Assembly: GCF_024868665.1 (NCBI RefSeq)
Contig: NW_026634436.1
Location: 3,649-67,648, forward strand
Length of the DNA: 64,000 bases
Origin: Triplophysa rosa
Lineage: Eukaryota; Chordata; Actinopteri; Cypriniformes; Nemacheilidae
Direction: 5' to 3'
Translations under genes and position numbers: made by a program
Notes under the pieces: model-generated
What the model was told of the DNA's origin: nothing
What the model saw: the letters and a program-made list of their open reading frames with translations, nothing else
Databases searched by the model: none
In this document: positions 43,501-56,800 of the stretch, in pieces
Layout: every line of letters begins with the position of its first letter
Numbering within the stretch: position 1 is the first letter of the stretch

Positions 43501-43700
43501 AGTTAAGGGTATGAATAAGGGTAATACTTTTGCAATGTACTTATTTTATTTATTTCTTTAAAAAAAATTAAAAGTTGTCAAAAAATATTTTTTTTGCTTA
43601 ATCATTATAGTGTATGTAGCGTAGATTGGTGTGAAAAAAAGTTACCTGAATTATATTAACGTAAGGCAGCAACATGAAGAAAAAATGAAGGGGTGAATAT

Positions 43701-44365
43701 CTCGAATTTCAAATGTCTCATGTTCTCACAGCCTGTAATTTATAGCTCAAAGCACAAACCTTTGTTCCTAGTGAGCCCGTATTTAATGTAGCCTGGGCCC
43801 TTTCAGCATTCAGTATTTCAGGTTATGAGTCACCTCTTTTGATCCAGCCCATTGCAGAGGGACAGTGATTAACTACTAGAGATGTCTTATATTAAAAGCT
43901 CTTTGAACCCTATCATCTTGAGTAGGCTGCTTGTGTGGGGATCGCTCAGGGTGAGGGGTTATTGGCTGGTGTCCCTCTTAAACACAGTGAAATTGATCTC
44001 ATTGCATAATCAAAGGCCACACAGAGGGCTCAGGCAGTGTGGAATGGAAGGATATTGATGGTACAAGTAGGCCTAGTGTCTCTAAGCATGACAATCATTA
44101 TCATGAAATTGTAAACAGGTGCAAATCTCAGAAATGCACCCTTTTGGCTTGTGGTTTCTGTCGCATAAGCTGTGGTTGTAGCTAACTGTACATCACAAGG
44201 ATACACTTCATCCGATACAGTACCCTGAAAGCACTCTGTCATACCAAAAGTCCACTGGGTTTGTAAATCATGTCTGTGGACCAGGCTATTATGCTTAGAA
44301 GATTTTACTCCCAGGCACATTGCTTCACACTGACATATTAGGCCTTCCAGGTCCTGTGCTGCCTC
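43701..44365. other. No gene; downstream flank of tex2
   Basis: Single-copy-looking sequence. No element end or exon is recognised. Confidence 0.4.
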
Positions 44366-44371
44366 TTTATT
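44366..44371 (-). promoter_or_regulatory. tex2: Candidate polyadenylation signal of tex2
   Basis: AATAAA on the minus strand, 325 bp after the tex2 stop codon. It is the first canonical hexamer I noticed downstream, and its use is inference. Confidence 0.4.
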
Positions 44372-44695
44372 GTTCTACTGTATCTTACATCTCCTGAACG
44401 CTTGCGATTTGTAGGATAATTTCATACTTGACCAAAACCTCTTTGTCCTTTTTGAATCTGATCAATGGGTTCATTTTGATCAATGGATCCATGTGAAAAT
44501 GCATGTGGACATTCTATTCTGTTGTCACCTATGTCCTACACAAATCAGAAGCAAGCAGAAAACATTTCCTTTCTTTTTGTTATGGGTTCAGATTTTTCAC
44601 AGCTCTGCTCACGGAGCGATATGTAATTGTAAGCTCAGGTATGGTCTTGTTCTTTTGGGACTTCATTATTTATGTTTTGATTTATAGAAACGTCT

Positions 44696-44821
44696 TCACA
44701 TGTCTTCAAGGGATTCCTCAGGTTCCAAGGATTCCTTGTCCTTGGCACTGGATCGTGTGTCCATGGCAGAGTGCATGTTAGGCAGCCAGATGTCATCCAT
44801 GTTTGGCATTACAAAGATTTT
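44696..44821 (-). CDS. tex2: tex2 terminal coding exon
   Basis: After the acceptor CCTACCCAG (minus strand) it reads KIFVMPNMDDIWLPNMHSAM and ends SLEPEESLEDM plus TGA at 44698-44696. This exon is too interrupted by context to be seen as a long ORF. Confidence 0.93.
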   Translation of the reverse strand, partial: KIFVMPNMDDIWLPNMHSAMDTRSSAKDKESLEPEESLEDM

Positions 44822-47800
44822 CTGGGTAGGATAATGGAAGTGTCACAGAGTCAAGGGAACATCAAGTATAGATCCTGACAGAAAAGATCTGAAATTTAAC
44901 CCTAACAAACTAATAAGGAATAATTTATTTAGAATAGAGAATATCCTTAACCGTAATTTCAATTATAAAATCGGTGTGTGCCTCCAGTCAAGACCCATGT
45001 AAAAAACATTATAACTTTTATGGCTGTTGGTTCCAGCAATGTGTGTATAATACGTGATCCGTGCAATGCATGTTCATGTTTAAATCTCAAATATGTGTAC
45101 CTGAAACTCCTGATCTAGTTTTTTCTCTATCCAGTCTGTCACATGAGCGAAAGTGACTTCTCTCTCTCCCAGTTTAGGTCGAGCTTTTAGTTCCAGGTGA
45201 GGAGGTCTTCTAAAGCCATACCTAAAAAAAGATAAATCATGAACACACATCCATCTAAATAGTGTTGTCACGATACCAAACTTCGGTACCAGTCGGTACT
45301 AAATGTGACGATACTTGCATTTCCATTATCATTTTGAGCGCTGTTGAACAGAGTACACACGGAAGCGTTTGAAAGTCTATCAAAGTGTATCTGTGTAAGC
45401 GCTCGGTAGAGAGTGCGATGCAATGATCATTTCACGCGCTTCCGGGTTTAGTTGTGCAAGCGCTCGGTAAGGAGCCATTCAAAGACATATCCCATGAGCT
45501 TGGAAACACAATAGCCAATCAGAGGTCTTTCCAATCTGTTCAACAGCGCTCAAAATGATAGAGGGAAATGCAAGTATCGTCACATTTAGTACCGACTGGT
45601 ACCCAAGTTTGGTATCATGGCAACACTACATCTAAAGATCTAGCTTTACTTGCACAATATAATGCAATTTACAGTCATGACAATGACATTTCTTTTTACA
45701 TTGCAGCATAAACACTGCAATAATCCTAAATATTCCTGACAGGTTTCCTGACAGACTGACATGTGTGCAAATTGCATTTTAATAGACGGTTTCAAAGCAA
45801 CAAAATATACAAACATTACTGCGCACGAGAGCGCTTTTATAGCCCGAACTAACTTCCGGTACACATCCGCAAAGAATATAGTCCCTGTGGATTATTTCTG
45901 ATAACAAGCAAAACAAATAACAAGCAAAAATAAATTATCTAGCCAGTTAAAATGATGTCTAGCTAGCATTGTTTTGGGTTACCAGTAGAAGATCCATCAC
46001 TTGGCTAAACTTAAATGTGACAAAGTTACACGACCTGTAAGCAGCCAAGTCTAATACTTAGGGCAGCCAAAGAACTTTGAGGCAGCTGAGGGATGCTGGG
46101 TGGTACTTGTTAGTGGACGTGCACGCTTAAAAAAAGTTAAATGTTCACACATACGTTTGATATATTTTACCGTCGTTGGTCTTCATTTCCATTAAGCAAG
46201 ATTCCAACAGTCAATAAAATCCAGAGTTCACTACAGCGTAGCATGGACTATCACAGGCAGCGCAGCATTACACAAGCTGTGTCTGAATTCGCCCTATATT
46301 TTCTATATAGTGCACCATATCGGGTGTCCACCATTTTGTAGTGTTGTCCGAATTCTGAATGAACAACTCATTCCCTACATTCGTTCACTACTTTTACCCA
46401 CAATGCATTCTGTTTTAGCTCTACATCTGATGTACACTTGTTCACTCACTCTGATTAGAATCGGCTGGTGGAGAGTTGATGCCACGAATGCACGTTTATA
46501 CTTTGTACTACGTTTATACTTTGTTCTTGTTGACAGTTATTTTCTACTTTTTGAGAATAAACTGATTAAATGAATGTTATAGACAGTGGAGCTTTATTTT
46601 AAATATATTAAATCATTTTATTAAACGTAATAAATGTAATAAAATTAAACGTGGCAAACAGTTGTTTTGTTCTCTTTATTAAAAACTAATACAAAAACGT
46701 GACAAATAAGGTAAAAATGAACTTTAAGCCAAACAGTTGTAACATAAGCGTTATGACGAATGTCAGCGACAGTACTTATATTACAGAAGCAGGTTATATT
46801 ACTTCAGCGTTTGAAATCGTTCACTCATTTTCATTCACTTCTTCCCCCATAGTGGACTATTTAGCATTTGCTATATAGGGAATAATGAATGAGTGAGTGA
46901 ATTCAGATGCAGCTACAGTGTGGCGGTTTAAAAACTGTGTGCACCTTCCCCCAGCAACACCTGTCATCTGAGGGAAGGTTCCTACCTATATTGTGATGTC
47001 AATTAAACAATAGTGACCCCTACTTGACACACCTCTATGTAACAAAAATTCTACAAAATGGCTCTTACACAACCCATTCAACAAATTATTTATTTAATAA
47101 ATTAATATACAAGAAAATTCAACAAATTATTTATTTAATACAATAAAATATTAATATAAATGAATATCAACATAAATAAAATAAAATAAACATTTTGATT
47201 ATTAGCCACTAGCCAGAACAATCAACAAACACAAAGCTGAAGTTAAATTTCGGGCCAGGCACGTGTTCGATGAAACCGTCTATATCATGGGTGTCCAAAG
47301 TCGGTCCTGGAGGGCCGGTGTCCTGCAGAGTTTAGCTTCAACCCTAATCAAACAAACCTGAATCAGCAAATCAAGGTCTCACTAGGCATAGTAGAAACTT
47401 GCAGGTGTGTTGAGCTAAGTTGTAGCTAAACTCTGCACAGTAAGGTTGCACCAGCCATTCATAAATTCTTTCTTAAATTAGAACGTAAAGTCCACACTTA
47501 ACAACATAGCTTAGTAACTACTTGCTAGTTTGTAACTAACTCTGTACGTTATTCGTTTGCACCATTACACAAAACGTAGCTAGTTTACGTTGTACGGAAG
47601 TTCAGCTGTGTTTATTTAGTGCATTTCAGTGATGAATGTTATATAAACGAGAGATAATGCTGGATTTTCAGATCGTTTGAAACTGATAGAGCGGTCCCAG
47701 CGCTAAAAGATGCTGGTTATGAACCTCACGCTGTAAGTGAAACGGAGTCAAATGTCTGTGTTTTGTTGGCAATCGGCGTGTATGTGCATAATGCATAAAC

Positions 47801-50800
47801 ATGAATCATGTTTATGAATCAACAGATATGCTGGAATAATGCAACGATGTATTGTGTGCTTGTGCTGTAGTTCCACCCACTGCACGCCTTCAGGAGTTTG
47901 ACTGTTTTCAGAAATAATCAAAAAAGCTGTATTTGTCTTTTATAAATGTGATCAAACTAAAGACTCTTTGAAGACACAAAGTAGGCAGAACTACTTTATA
48001 TGTACTCAAGATTAAAATGAGATTGGCAGAAATTGCATGTGTTACCACTGCTTTAATAAAATGCCGATTAAACAAATGCTGATTAAACAAAATACAACAT
48101 AATACAATCATAATAATGATATGAATACGGGTGGAGTTCATTTTAATGCCATCCACCAATGAAATAAAAAGATGATTTTATTTTGACATGCATAACTGTC
48201 ATGAATCTGACAGGAGGCAAGAACCCAGATGCAGACCGCAGGTAGCAACAAAATATTTTAATAAACACAAAAACCCACGATGGGGAAAAAAATGGTAAAT
48301 AAATAGGAACTCAAAACAGAAAATACTTCCCACGAGGGGGCAAACAAACGAACTCCAAATGATAAGAATAAAGTCCACGAAAACATGACAAGGCAAGACT
48401 GGAACAGGGAACAAGACGATGGGGAATTACTTCACACGAACTTAGTACAAACTCTGCAACCATAGCTAATGAACCGGCACAGAGAACATGGGGGCCTTAA
48501 GTGGAGAAACTAATGAGGGAATAATGACACAGGGCAGGTGAGGGGAATTAAACACTAAGGGCGAGAATACGGGAAACAAGGGGGCGGGGCCAAGACACGC
48601 GACAGGAGAACATGGGGAGCAAAGTCACAACAAAAGCCACGTGTTTCCACACAGAACACAACAAGCACAAAAGACATGATACTGTCACAACCCTGTCCAC
48701 AGAACTAGAAAACTCCTAACAAGGACAGGATCATGACACATAATACAGGCAGATACACACACTGAGACGCGCTAGGGCGGGTTTTTGCTAGAGCCGCTAA
48801 TAATGTAATGTCATCACATACATTTGGGAAAATAATTATATGATCCCCTGCTGATTTTGTAAGTTTCCCCAGTTACAAAGAAATGAAGGGTCTATAACTG
48901 AACAAAATATCAACCAGAAAATCCAGAAAAAAAACACATTATATAAATGTTAGAAATTGATTTGCATTTCATTGAGTAAAATAAGTAGGGTGCAATGGGG
49001 CTGAAGGCACACCTTAAAGACTTGTACACTGGGACGATAATTGCACACGCTTTTCGGCGTTCATACCAAAGCAATTTTCAATGGCGATGAGCCTAGTGAA
49101 CGTGCAAATTCACTCCCTGACATAGACAGCGCTTAATGAAAAACAGAAATATTCTGGTACACAAGGTGGCACTGCTCAACTTTATGCTTCTGACACTCAC
49201 TTGTCACACGGAAGAATTCATCTTGCTTCCTCTTCGTCTGTAACGGAATGGTCTGTACCAAGAGCACGACAAGGGGTATATTCCAAAAGAGCTTTAATAA
49301 ATCCAGACAGAAAGACAATCCAACAAGAGTAGAAACAACCAAACGTAACAACTTAAAACCGGACATGAACACAGGCAAACACAGAGATTAAATACAATGG
49401 ATAACATAATTAGGGAGAACAGAAACAGGTGCGAACTAATCAGTGACCATGGGAACAAACTAGTGCAGGGAACAGAAACAGAGAAACTAAATCTAAACAG
49501 AACATAAATCTAAACTGACTAAAACTGTGAAATCGTCATTGTGTGCTCGGCAAGACCGTTTTGGGCTTGAGCGCCACCAAGTCGTGTTTTACTGTAACTT
49601 CAGCAGCTCCAGGCACGTGAACAAAATCGGCAATCTCATTGGTCGGCCAGTTTTTAATGCGGCACGTCACAATAAAAACGAGCCCGAGGCGGGTTTTTTT
49701 AATTACGCTTTTACGCCTGCCGTTTTGCGCATTGGTGTGCACACTCACATTGGCACCCTTTGTATAGTCATGAGGCGTTAAACGTCGACGATAAACGCGT
49801 GTGATTATCATCCTGATGTGGACAAGCCTTAAGAAACAATGTGCTTTTTCCTACACCCATAATGTATGAATGCAAAAAAATATCAAGTTTTGTATTAAAT
49901 ATTAATGGAGCAACAGATGTGTGAAAATAAATCATACTGTAAGTGGTTAATTTTGTTTAAGATATGTATGAGGTGGCGAGGGCCGGCCTTTTACCCCACA
50001 TAAGGGGTAAAAATCTCACCAGCATGGGGTAAAAGGGACATAGTATTGATACACAAATACTTTAGATAAAATAATATGGTTTTAAACAATCACTTTAGCA
50101 AAGTTTGTACTATTTTTTGTTTATTTTGTTAAATAAAATTATTCATTTTTGTTCAATAAATAAACTGTCATTAAAATATGTTAATATCACAATATTTAAA
50201 AAACAGAAATCAAATATTTAAAAAATCAGATATCATAAAAATTTAATATAGATTTACAGTAGTAACAATAAAAAATTTTTTATTGTTATGATTATATTAT
50301 TAATAAAATAAATGTTACGGCTTGACATTATAATTTTGCACTTAAAAAGCACGGAGTAAGTTTGTTTGCTGTTTGATCCGTGGCCCATTCAAGTCGTTCA
50401 GGCTTTGTTTTGCTAATCGAGAAGGCGTGTTTCAGACCGTAAATGCATTTAAACTGCCATCTTAAGCTGGTAATTTAGGAGAAGTGAATATCATCACAAG
50501 TCTGCGGTAGTGCGTGAGTCTGCTATTTACCCTGTTACGTTGCTTTAACTGTTGAACTGGTCTGTTGCCTGTTGTTAGTTAAGATTATTTGAGCTTGTTT
50601 ATTTAATTATTCGTTAGTCGTTGACTGATTGCTAAGGTGTTAGCGTTTTTTGTTCCGTTGGTAATGAAGTCAATTTAAATTGCCGTTAGCTGCTCGTTAC
50701 GGCTTGACATTATAATTTTGCACTTAAAAAGCATGGAGCAAGTTTGTTTGCTGTTTGATCCGTGGCCCATTCAAGTCATTCAGGCTTTGTTTTGCTAATC

Positions 50801-53800
50801 GAGAAGGCGTGTTCCAGCAGTATTCTGTTCGCGCTAATCTCAAAACATACTTAAGCAGTGCCTCTGCGCTGGCGCGGTAAGCGTCAGCCCTCCTCATGTG
50901 AAGACCGATGAGAGTAAAGACCTGCGACTCTACTTGCGTGACTCCACCAAGCAAAGACACCGGCAAGGCACATCACTACATTTAACATAAGCTTTGTTTT
51001 TATTTATGTGTATACTAACACCATGTGTTTCAAGTTTATTCCTGTACTCCACCGCATACAGCGTTCTCACCCAAGACGCAAGGCACGACGCGCTCACTCT
51101 CACGCGCGTCCCATTCACACATCCCCTTCTACACCTCTGTCTCTCTCTATGGGTCTCTGGAACTGCCAGTCAGCTGTGAACAAGACTGACTTCATCCATG
51201 CGTTTCCCAGCCAGTCTGACATTCACATTCTTGGTCTTACTGAGACATGGATTCGTCCTGAAGACTCAGCCACACCCGCTGCTCTCTCCACAAACTACTC
51301 CTTCTCTCACTCTCCCCGCCAAACTGGAAGAGGAGGAAGCACAGGTTTGCTTATCAACAATAATTGGAAATATTCCCCACTATCTTCCCTATGCAACAAC
51401 TATTCAATTGAATACCATGCTGTTAATATCACTTTTCCCACTCAGCTCAGTGTTGTTGTAGTTTACCGCCCCCCAGGTCCTCTTCACAACTTCATTGAAG
51501 AGTTAGATGTGTTGCTGTCATCATTCCCGGAGGATGGCGGCCCTCTCGTAGTGTTCGGGGACTTCAACATCCACCTAGAGAAACCCTATGCCTCTGACTT
51601 CCACACCCTCACCGCCTTGTTCGACCTCATGCGCCTCGCCACAGCCTTGTATAACAGATAACATTCAAGTCACACCTCTTCACATTTCTGACCACTTCAT
51701 CACTTTCAACATGCTCCTTCCTATATGTATTACACCAACACCCGTTTATTTTAGATGGAACCTTCGCTCTCTCTCCCCCAGCACACTCTCTGCTAAAGTG
51801 ACATCCTCTCTTCCCTCCAACTTTGCATCTCTAGATGTTGACACCGCCACCAACACCTTATGCTCAACACTTACATCCTGTCTAGATAACCTTTGTCCTC
51901 TGTCCTCCAGACCAGCTCGTGCCGCCCCCTCCTGCCCCTGGCTGTCTGACATCCTCCGTGAACAATGGAGTACACTCAGGGCTGCTGAAAGGAAATGGCG
52001 CAAGACCAAAAATCCTGCTGACCTAGGGGACTACCAGTCACTACTCTCCTCTTTCTCTGCTAGTGTTACCACAGCTAAAACATCTTTCTATACTACCAAG
52101 GTGAGCAATGTGCCTAATACTCGGCAGCTTTTCAAGACGTTTAACTCTCTTCTTTGCCCCCCTCCTCCCCACCCACTTCATCTTTGACCGCGGAGGACTT
52201 CGCTGTATTTTTCACTGAGAAAACATCATCCATCAGCGAACAATTCTTAGCACCTCAGACCTCGGTACACGCCTTCCTCACTTCAAACATTGAACTCTCC
52301 TCTTTCACCCCACTGACTGACACTGAAGTCACCAGATTTTTCTCCAGGCACCCCACCACCTGTCCCCTTGACCCAATACCCTCCCTTCTCCTTCAGGCCA
52401 CATCCTGCACACTCGCACCTGCACTCACACACATCATCAACACCTCCCTGCTCACCGGCACCTTTCCATCCACATTCAAACAGGTCCAGGTCACACCCCT
52501 ATTGAAGAAACCCACATTGGATCCCTCTACTAACGACAGTTACAGACCTGTCTCTCTGCTCCCATTTATTGCAAAAACACTTGAAAGGGCAGCTTTCAAC
52601 CAGGTGTCGTCCTACCTATCCCAGAACAAACTACTGGATGACAAGCAGTCTGGCTTCAAAACAAACCACTCCGCTGAGATTGCACTGCTATCGGTCACAG
52701 AAGCACTGCGGCTAGCCAAGGCAGAATCTAAATCCTCGGTCCTGATTCTGCTAGACCTATCTGCAGCGTTTGCCACTGGCACTGGTCTGTCAATCACCAG
52801 ATACTGCTAGCAACCCTGTCATCTCTAGGAATCTCAGGCTCTCCTCTCCGCTGCTTCAAATCCTACCTCTCCGGCAGATCCTTCAGGGTGTCATGGAGGG
52901 GCTCGCTGTCCACTGCTCACCACATGATCACTGGGGTCCCTCAGGGATCGGTGCTTGGACCGCTGCATTTTTCCATCTACACGACATCCTTGGGACCCAT
53001 CATATGGTTACACGGCTTCTCCTATCACTGTTAAGCTGATGACACCCAGATCTACATCTCGTTTCACCCAGACGATACCACTGTAGCAGCTCGCATTACA
53101 GCCTGCCTAGAGGACATCTTGGCTTGGATGAAAGAACATCACCTCCAGCTGAACCCGGCCAAGACAGAACTACTCGTGTTTCCTGCACACCCCACGGTGC
53201 AGCACGATCTCACCATCCAACTTGGAAATACCACAATCACTCCTTCCAAAACAGCCAGGAACCTCAGAGCCATATTTGATGAACAGCTGTCCTTCAATGA
53301 TCACATTGCAAAGACAACGCGGTCATTAAGATATGCCTTATTCAACATTAGAAAGGTTAGACCCTATCTCACGGACCATGCGGCACAACTCCTTGTCCAG
53401 GCCCTGGTAATCTCAAGGTTGGACTACTGCAATGCTCTCCTTGCTGGTCTTCCTCCAAAGGCTATCAAACCGCTCCAGCTGGTCCAGAACGCAGCAGCAC
53501 GCCTCATCTTCCAACAGCCCAAAAAGGCTCATGTGACGCCCCTTTTCATCTCCCTCCACTGGCTACTGGTTGAAGCCCGTATCAGATTCAAGTCACTATA
53601 GCTTGCCTACAGGACTATCACTGGATCTGCACCGACATACTTTCACACCCCCCTACACTCCTACACCCCATCAAGATCCCTGCGTTCAGCAAACCAGCAG
53701 CGTCTTGTACTGCCTTCCCATAAGGGCAGTAAATCGCTTTCCCGCTCATTCTCCTTCACAACTCCTTCCTGGTGGAACATTCTTCCTAATTCGGTCCGGT

Positions 53801-56800
53801 CAACCACATCTCTCACAACATTCAAAAAACTACTTAAAACCCATCTCTTTTGTGAATACTTGACAGACAAATGAAGAAAAAAACAAAAAACCTAACCCTC
53901 TCTCTTTCTCTCAACAGGTAGTGGTCTAGCTTTTGTTGAAACTAGTAACTTTGTATTGGCACCTATTGCATTATTGCTCCTGTATGACATATCGCTTATT
54001 GCTCCTTAAACTCTTTGTAAGTCGCTTTGGATAAAAGTGTCTGCTAAATGACTAAATGTAAATGTATATGTAAAATATTTTAAATATAATGGTTTCATTA
54101 TTAATATGGTGATTATCTCTAAGGTGAACACCAAACTTCATATATTATATTTAGCATCTGAATATGATTAATATAATATTTTAAATATAATGGTTTCATT
54201 ATTAATATGTGACCCTGGATCACAAAACCAGTCTTAAGTAGCAGGGGAACATTTTTAGTAAAAGCCAAAAAATGCATGGATAGGTCAAAATTATCGATTT
54301 TTCTTTTATGTCAAAAATCATTAGGATATTAAGCAAAGATCATGTTCCATGAAGATATTTTGTAAATTTCCTACCTTAAATATATAAAAACTTTATTTTT
54401 GTGAGTGGATGGCCTGCCACAGTACCCCTGATTAACAACTTCAAAGGCAATTTTCTCAATATTTTTAGATTTTTTTGCACTCTCAGATTCCTGAGTTTTA
54501 AACGGTTGTATCTGAGCCAGATATTGTCCTATTCTAACAACTCATACATCAATAGAAAGCTTATTTATTCATCTTTCAGATTATGTAAAAATCTCAATTT
54601 TGAAAATTGACCCATAAGACTGGTTTTGTTGTCCAGGGTCACATATGGTGATTATCTCTGAGGTGGACAACTTAATATATGATATTTACCATCTGAATGT
54701 CATGTCAACAAATGGAAACCTTGCAAGCTGCTTATTATCATGTTAATTTAGTGTACCCCAAATACCAGACTTTTACATATTATTCTGTTATTGAAAAACT
54801 GTTGCTTTAATTAACTTGAACAAGATTACCTCAAAATATATTGAGTAATTTTAGCGATTCTCATGTACTGCTTAAATCTACAACATTTCGGAAAAAATCA
54901 CATATTCGATCAAATTAGCAATAAATCAATTTTGCGCTGTGGCCCGTGATCGTGTTAAAGATCAGCTGAATATCCATATGCAGAGGAAAAAGTGCATGTT
55001 TTGGAAAGTGCTAAGCACTTTTTTTTGCATGTAGTGGTTTAAAGGAAAATAAAATCAAAGGAGCGTTTCACCCCATTGAGCCCTTTGCCCCTTTGTACCC
55101 TATTTGATACCCGAGCAAAACATTTATTTGTACTGGAGAAATCCTTGTTGGCAAGCACTGAGGCAAGATGTTTCTTATAGTTGGTCACCAGGTTTGCACA
55201 CGTGACAGGAGACATTTTGGTCCACTCCTCTCTAAATCTTTAAAGTTTCTTGGCTGTCGCTCAGCGACTTTTTAGCCTCCTTCACAGATTTTCTATAGGA
55301 CTAGGCTCTGGAGACTGGCTACACTTAATGTGCTTCTCACTCCTTTGTTGTCTTGGCGATATGTTTTGGGTCTTTGTCACGAAGGCCCATCCATGACCCA
55401 TCTTCAGTGTTCTGGTTGAGGGGAGGAGGTTCTCGTCCAAGATTTTATGGTACATGGCACTGGTCCTGTCCCTCATCCCCTCAATGCGGTGAAGTCATCA
55501 TGTACCCGTAGCAGAGAAAAAGGCATCTTAGGCGTCTACTCTCGAGCGTCTGAAATGTCTTTGTTCCAGCACTTGGATTCGTTTGGCCAACCAGAATAAA
55601 GATAACAGCATTGTCTTTTTTAGGTCCTTGGGCAAACCAGAATCACTCATTCTAAACATCATGTGTGTGCCCATGAAAGCATTGCTGAAGGGGATGAACG
55701 CAAAGTGTCTTTCAAAGAGAAAATGGCGTTGATATTTATTATTCAGTACACCCGTGTGATAACGGCTATGTTATGAAAGACAGTTGCCAGTCTCCCTTTC
55801 GAATTTCCGCTTCTAGAGCTCTGCCCTCTAGTGAGGCACTCGGGTGCGATTGATATTCGTCCGAAGTTTCAGTTGCAGAAGCTGTAGTTTACAGATGATA
55901 TTTAGTAATTATTTTAGAGACCGATCAATTCGCTTCATAATACATTCATATGTCGTCAGGAGCCATGCGGATTACTTTTGTATTGCTTGCTTTTTGACCT
56001 TTCTTAATAACTCTTTTTTGAGCTCTTATAACTCGCACCAATCAGGTCCTGCACTCTCTTAATAACTCTCTTACCATCAGTGCCGCACATTATTTCTCAA
56101 TACTGCATGTTTTAAAACCAAACCAAAACCTCAGATGCACTAGCGCTTTGCTTGCAGGGCAATTTTTCATGAAAATCTCAAAATCGATATTTTGAACTTT
56201 TTCCTGTAGCTCAAAATTATTGTCATGTGATTAGCTGCTGCTCCATGTCATGTGGTTCACTTAAAAAACTTGTGCAGGCCAAATGCCTGAAGAAAATGAC
56301 AATAAAATACTTATTGTACTTGTACTTATTACTGAAATGCAAATAAATTTATAACCTTTATATAATGTTTATTTTTACAGATTTGTGGTCAATATTCTGT
56401 CTCTTAAAATAAACCTACCATAAAAATTACAGACCCTTCATTTATTCGTAGGTGGGCAAACTTACAAAATCAGCAGATCAAATAATTATTTTCCCTACTG
56501 TAATGTTCTCTATTTTAAAAGGTAAGTGACTGTAAATGTCAGCATTATCATATGTGTAAAGTATTGAAGAATGTCAAGTGAAACGAGAGCTTATTCTGTT
56601 AGTTCAGTGAGTCTGCTATTTTATTCCTGCAGTTACTCCTGACGGGAGGCTTCCATAAATGTTTATTTTATACGTAATGTTACGCTTCAATTAAAATATT
56701 TAGTAGTGCATAAGCTTTAACTTACTGCCCATTTAAGTCAAAACTAGGTTAAGTTGTAACTTACACACAGCTGGTGCAACCGGCCCTCAAGGACCGACAT

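Larger units (their letters stand above)
38864..43700 (+). mobile_element. Old Tc1/mariner element swollen by later insertions
   Basis: TA, then CAGTGCCTATAAAAAGTATT, starts it at 38864. GAAGGGGTGAATAT near 43687-43700 is the decayed opposite end. Between them lie Tc1-type landmarks in order: GGCAAATTCAACTGA (about 39100), ATGATTTGGAAAGGGACACA (about 40882), TTCTTTGGTCTGATGAAT (about 42470) and the transposase 3' part at 43100-43500. Insertions within it are a LINE (39123-40877), an L2 tail, two DNA elements and a SINE. The right end is approximate. Confidence 0.75.
50316..54066 (+). mobile_element. L2-type LINE, near full length, inactive
   Basis: It starts with a 5' region containing a 125-bp direct repeat (50316-50440 and 50694-50818). 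An endonuclease/RT coding region (51008-53874) and a 3' UTR follow, ending CTTTGTAAGTCGCTTTGGAT, AAAAGTGTCTGCTAAATGAC, TAAATGTAAATGTA. It lies inside the Tc1 element. The left limit is inferred from the repeated 5' unit. Confidence 0.75.
48821..56500 (-). mobile_element. Tc1 element split by a LINE, MITE and DNA element
   Basis: TA then CATTTGGGAAAATAATTATA at 48821 and its inverse AATAATTATTTTCCCTACTG at 56481-56500, then TA. Inverted repeats of about 100 bp (both include CTGCTGATTTTGTAAGTTT and GAAATGAAGGGTCT-type runs). The transposase remnant at 55095-55530 is on the minus strand, consistent with this element. Confidence 0.85.
47444..56781. mobile_element. DNA element with GGTTGCACCAGC ends, itself filled by insertions
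   Basis: GGTTGCACCAGC at 47444-47455 and GCTGGTGCAACC at 56770-56781 are exact inverses, and the adjoining sequence also shares traces (AACTTAACCTAG-type motifs). About 7.7 kb of the interior is a Tc1 element and its own insertions. No transposase of its own is recognised. Confidence 0.6.

Noticed and set aside
53570..53863. 97-codon plus-strand frame at the L2 3' end
   Set aside because: It is out of frame with the L2 protein; the real continuation (LAYRTITGSAPTYF...) is in the frame of 53119-53601 after the TAG.
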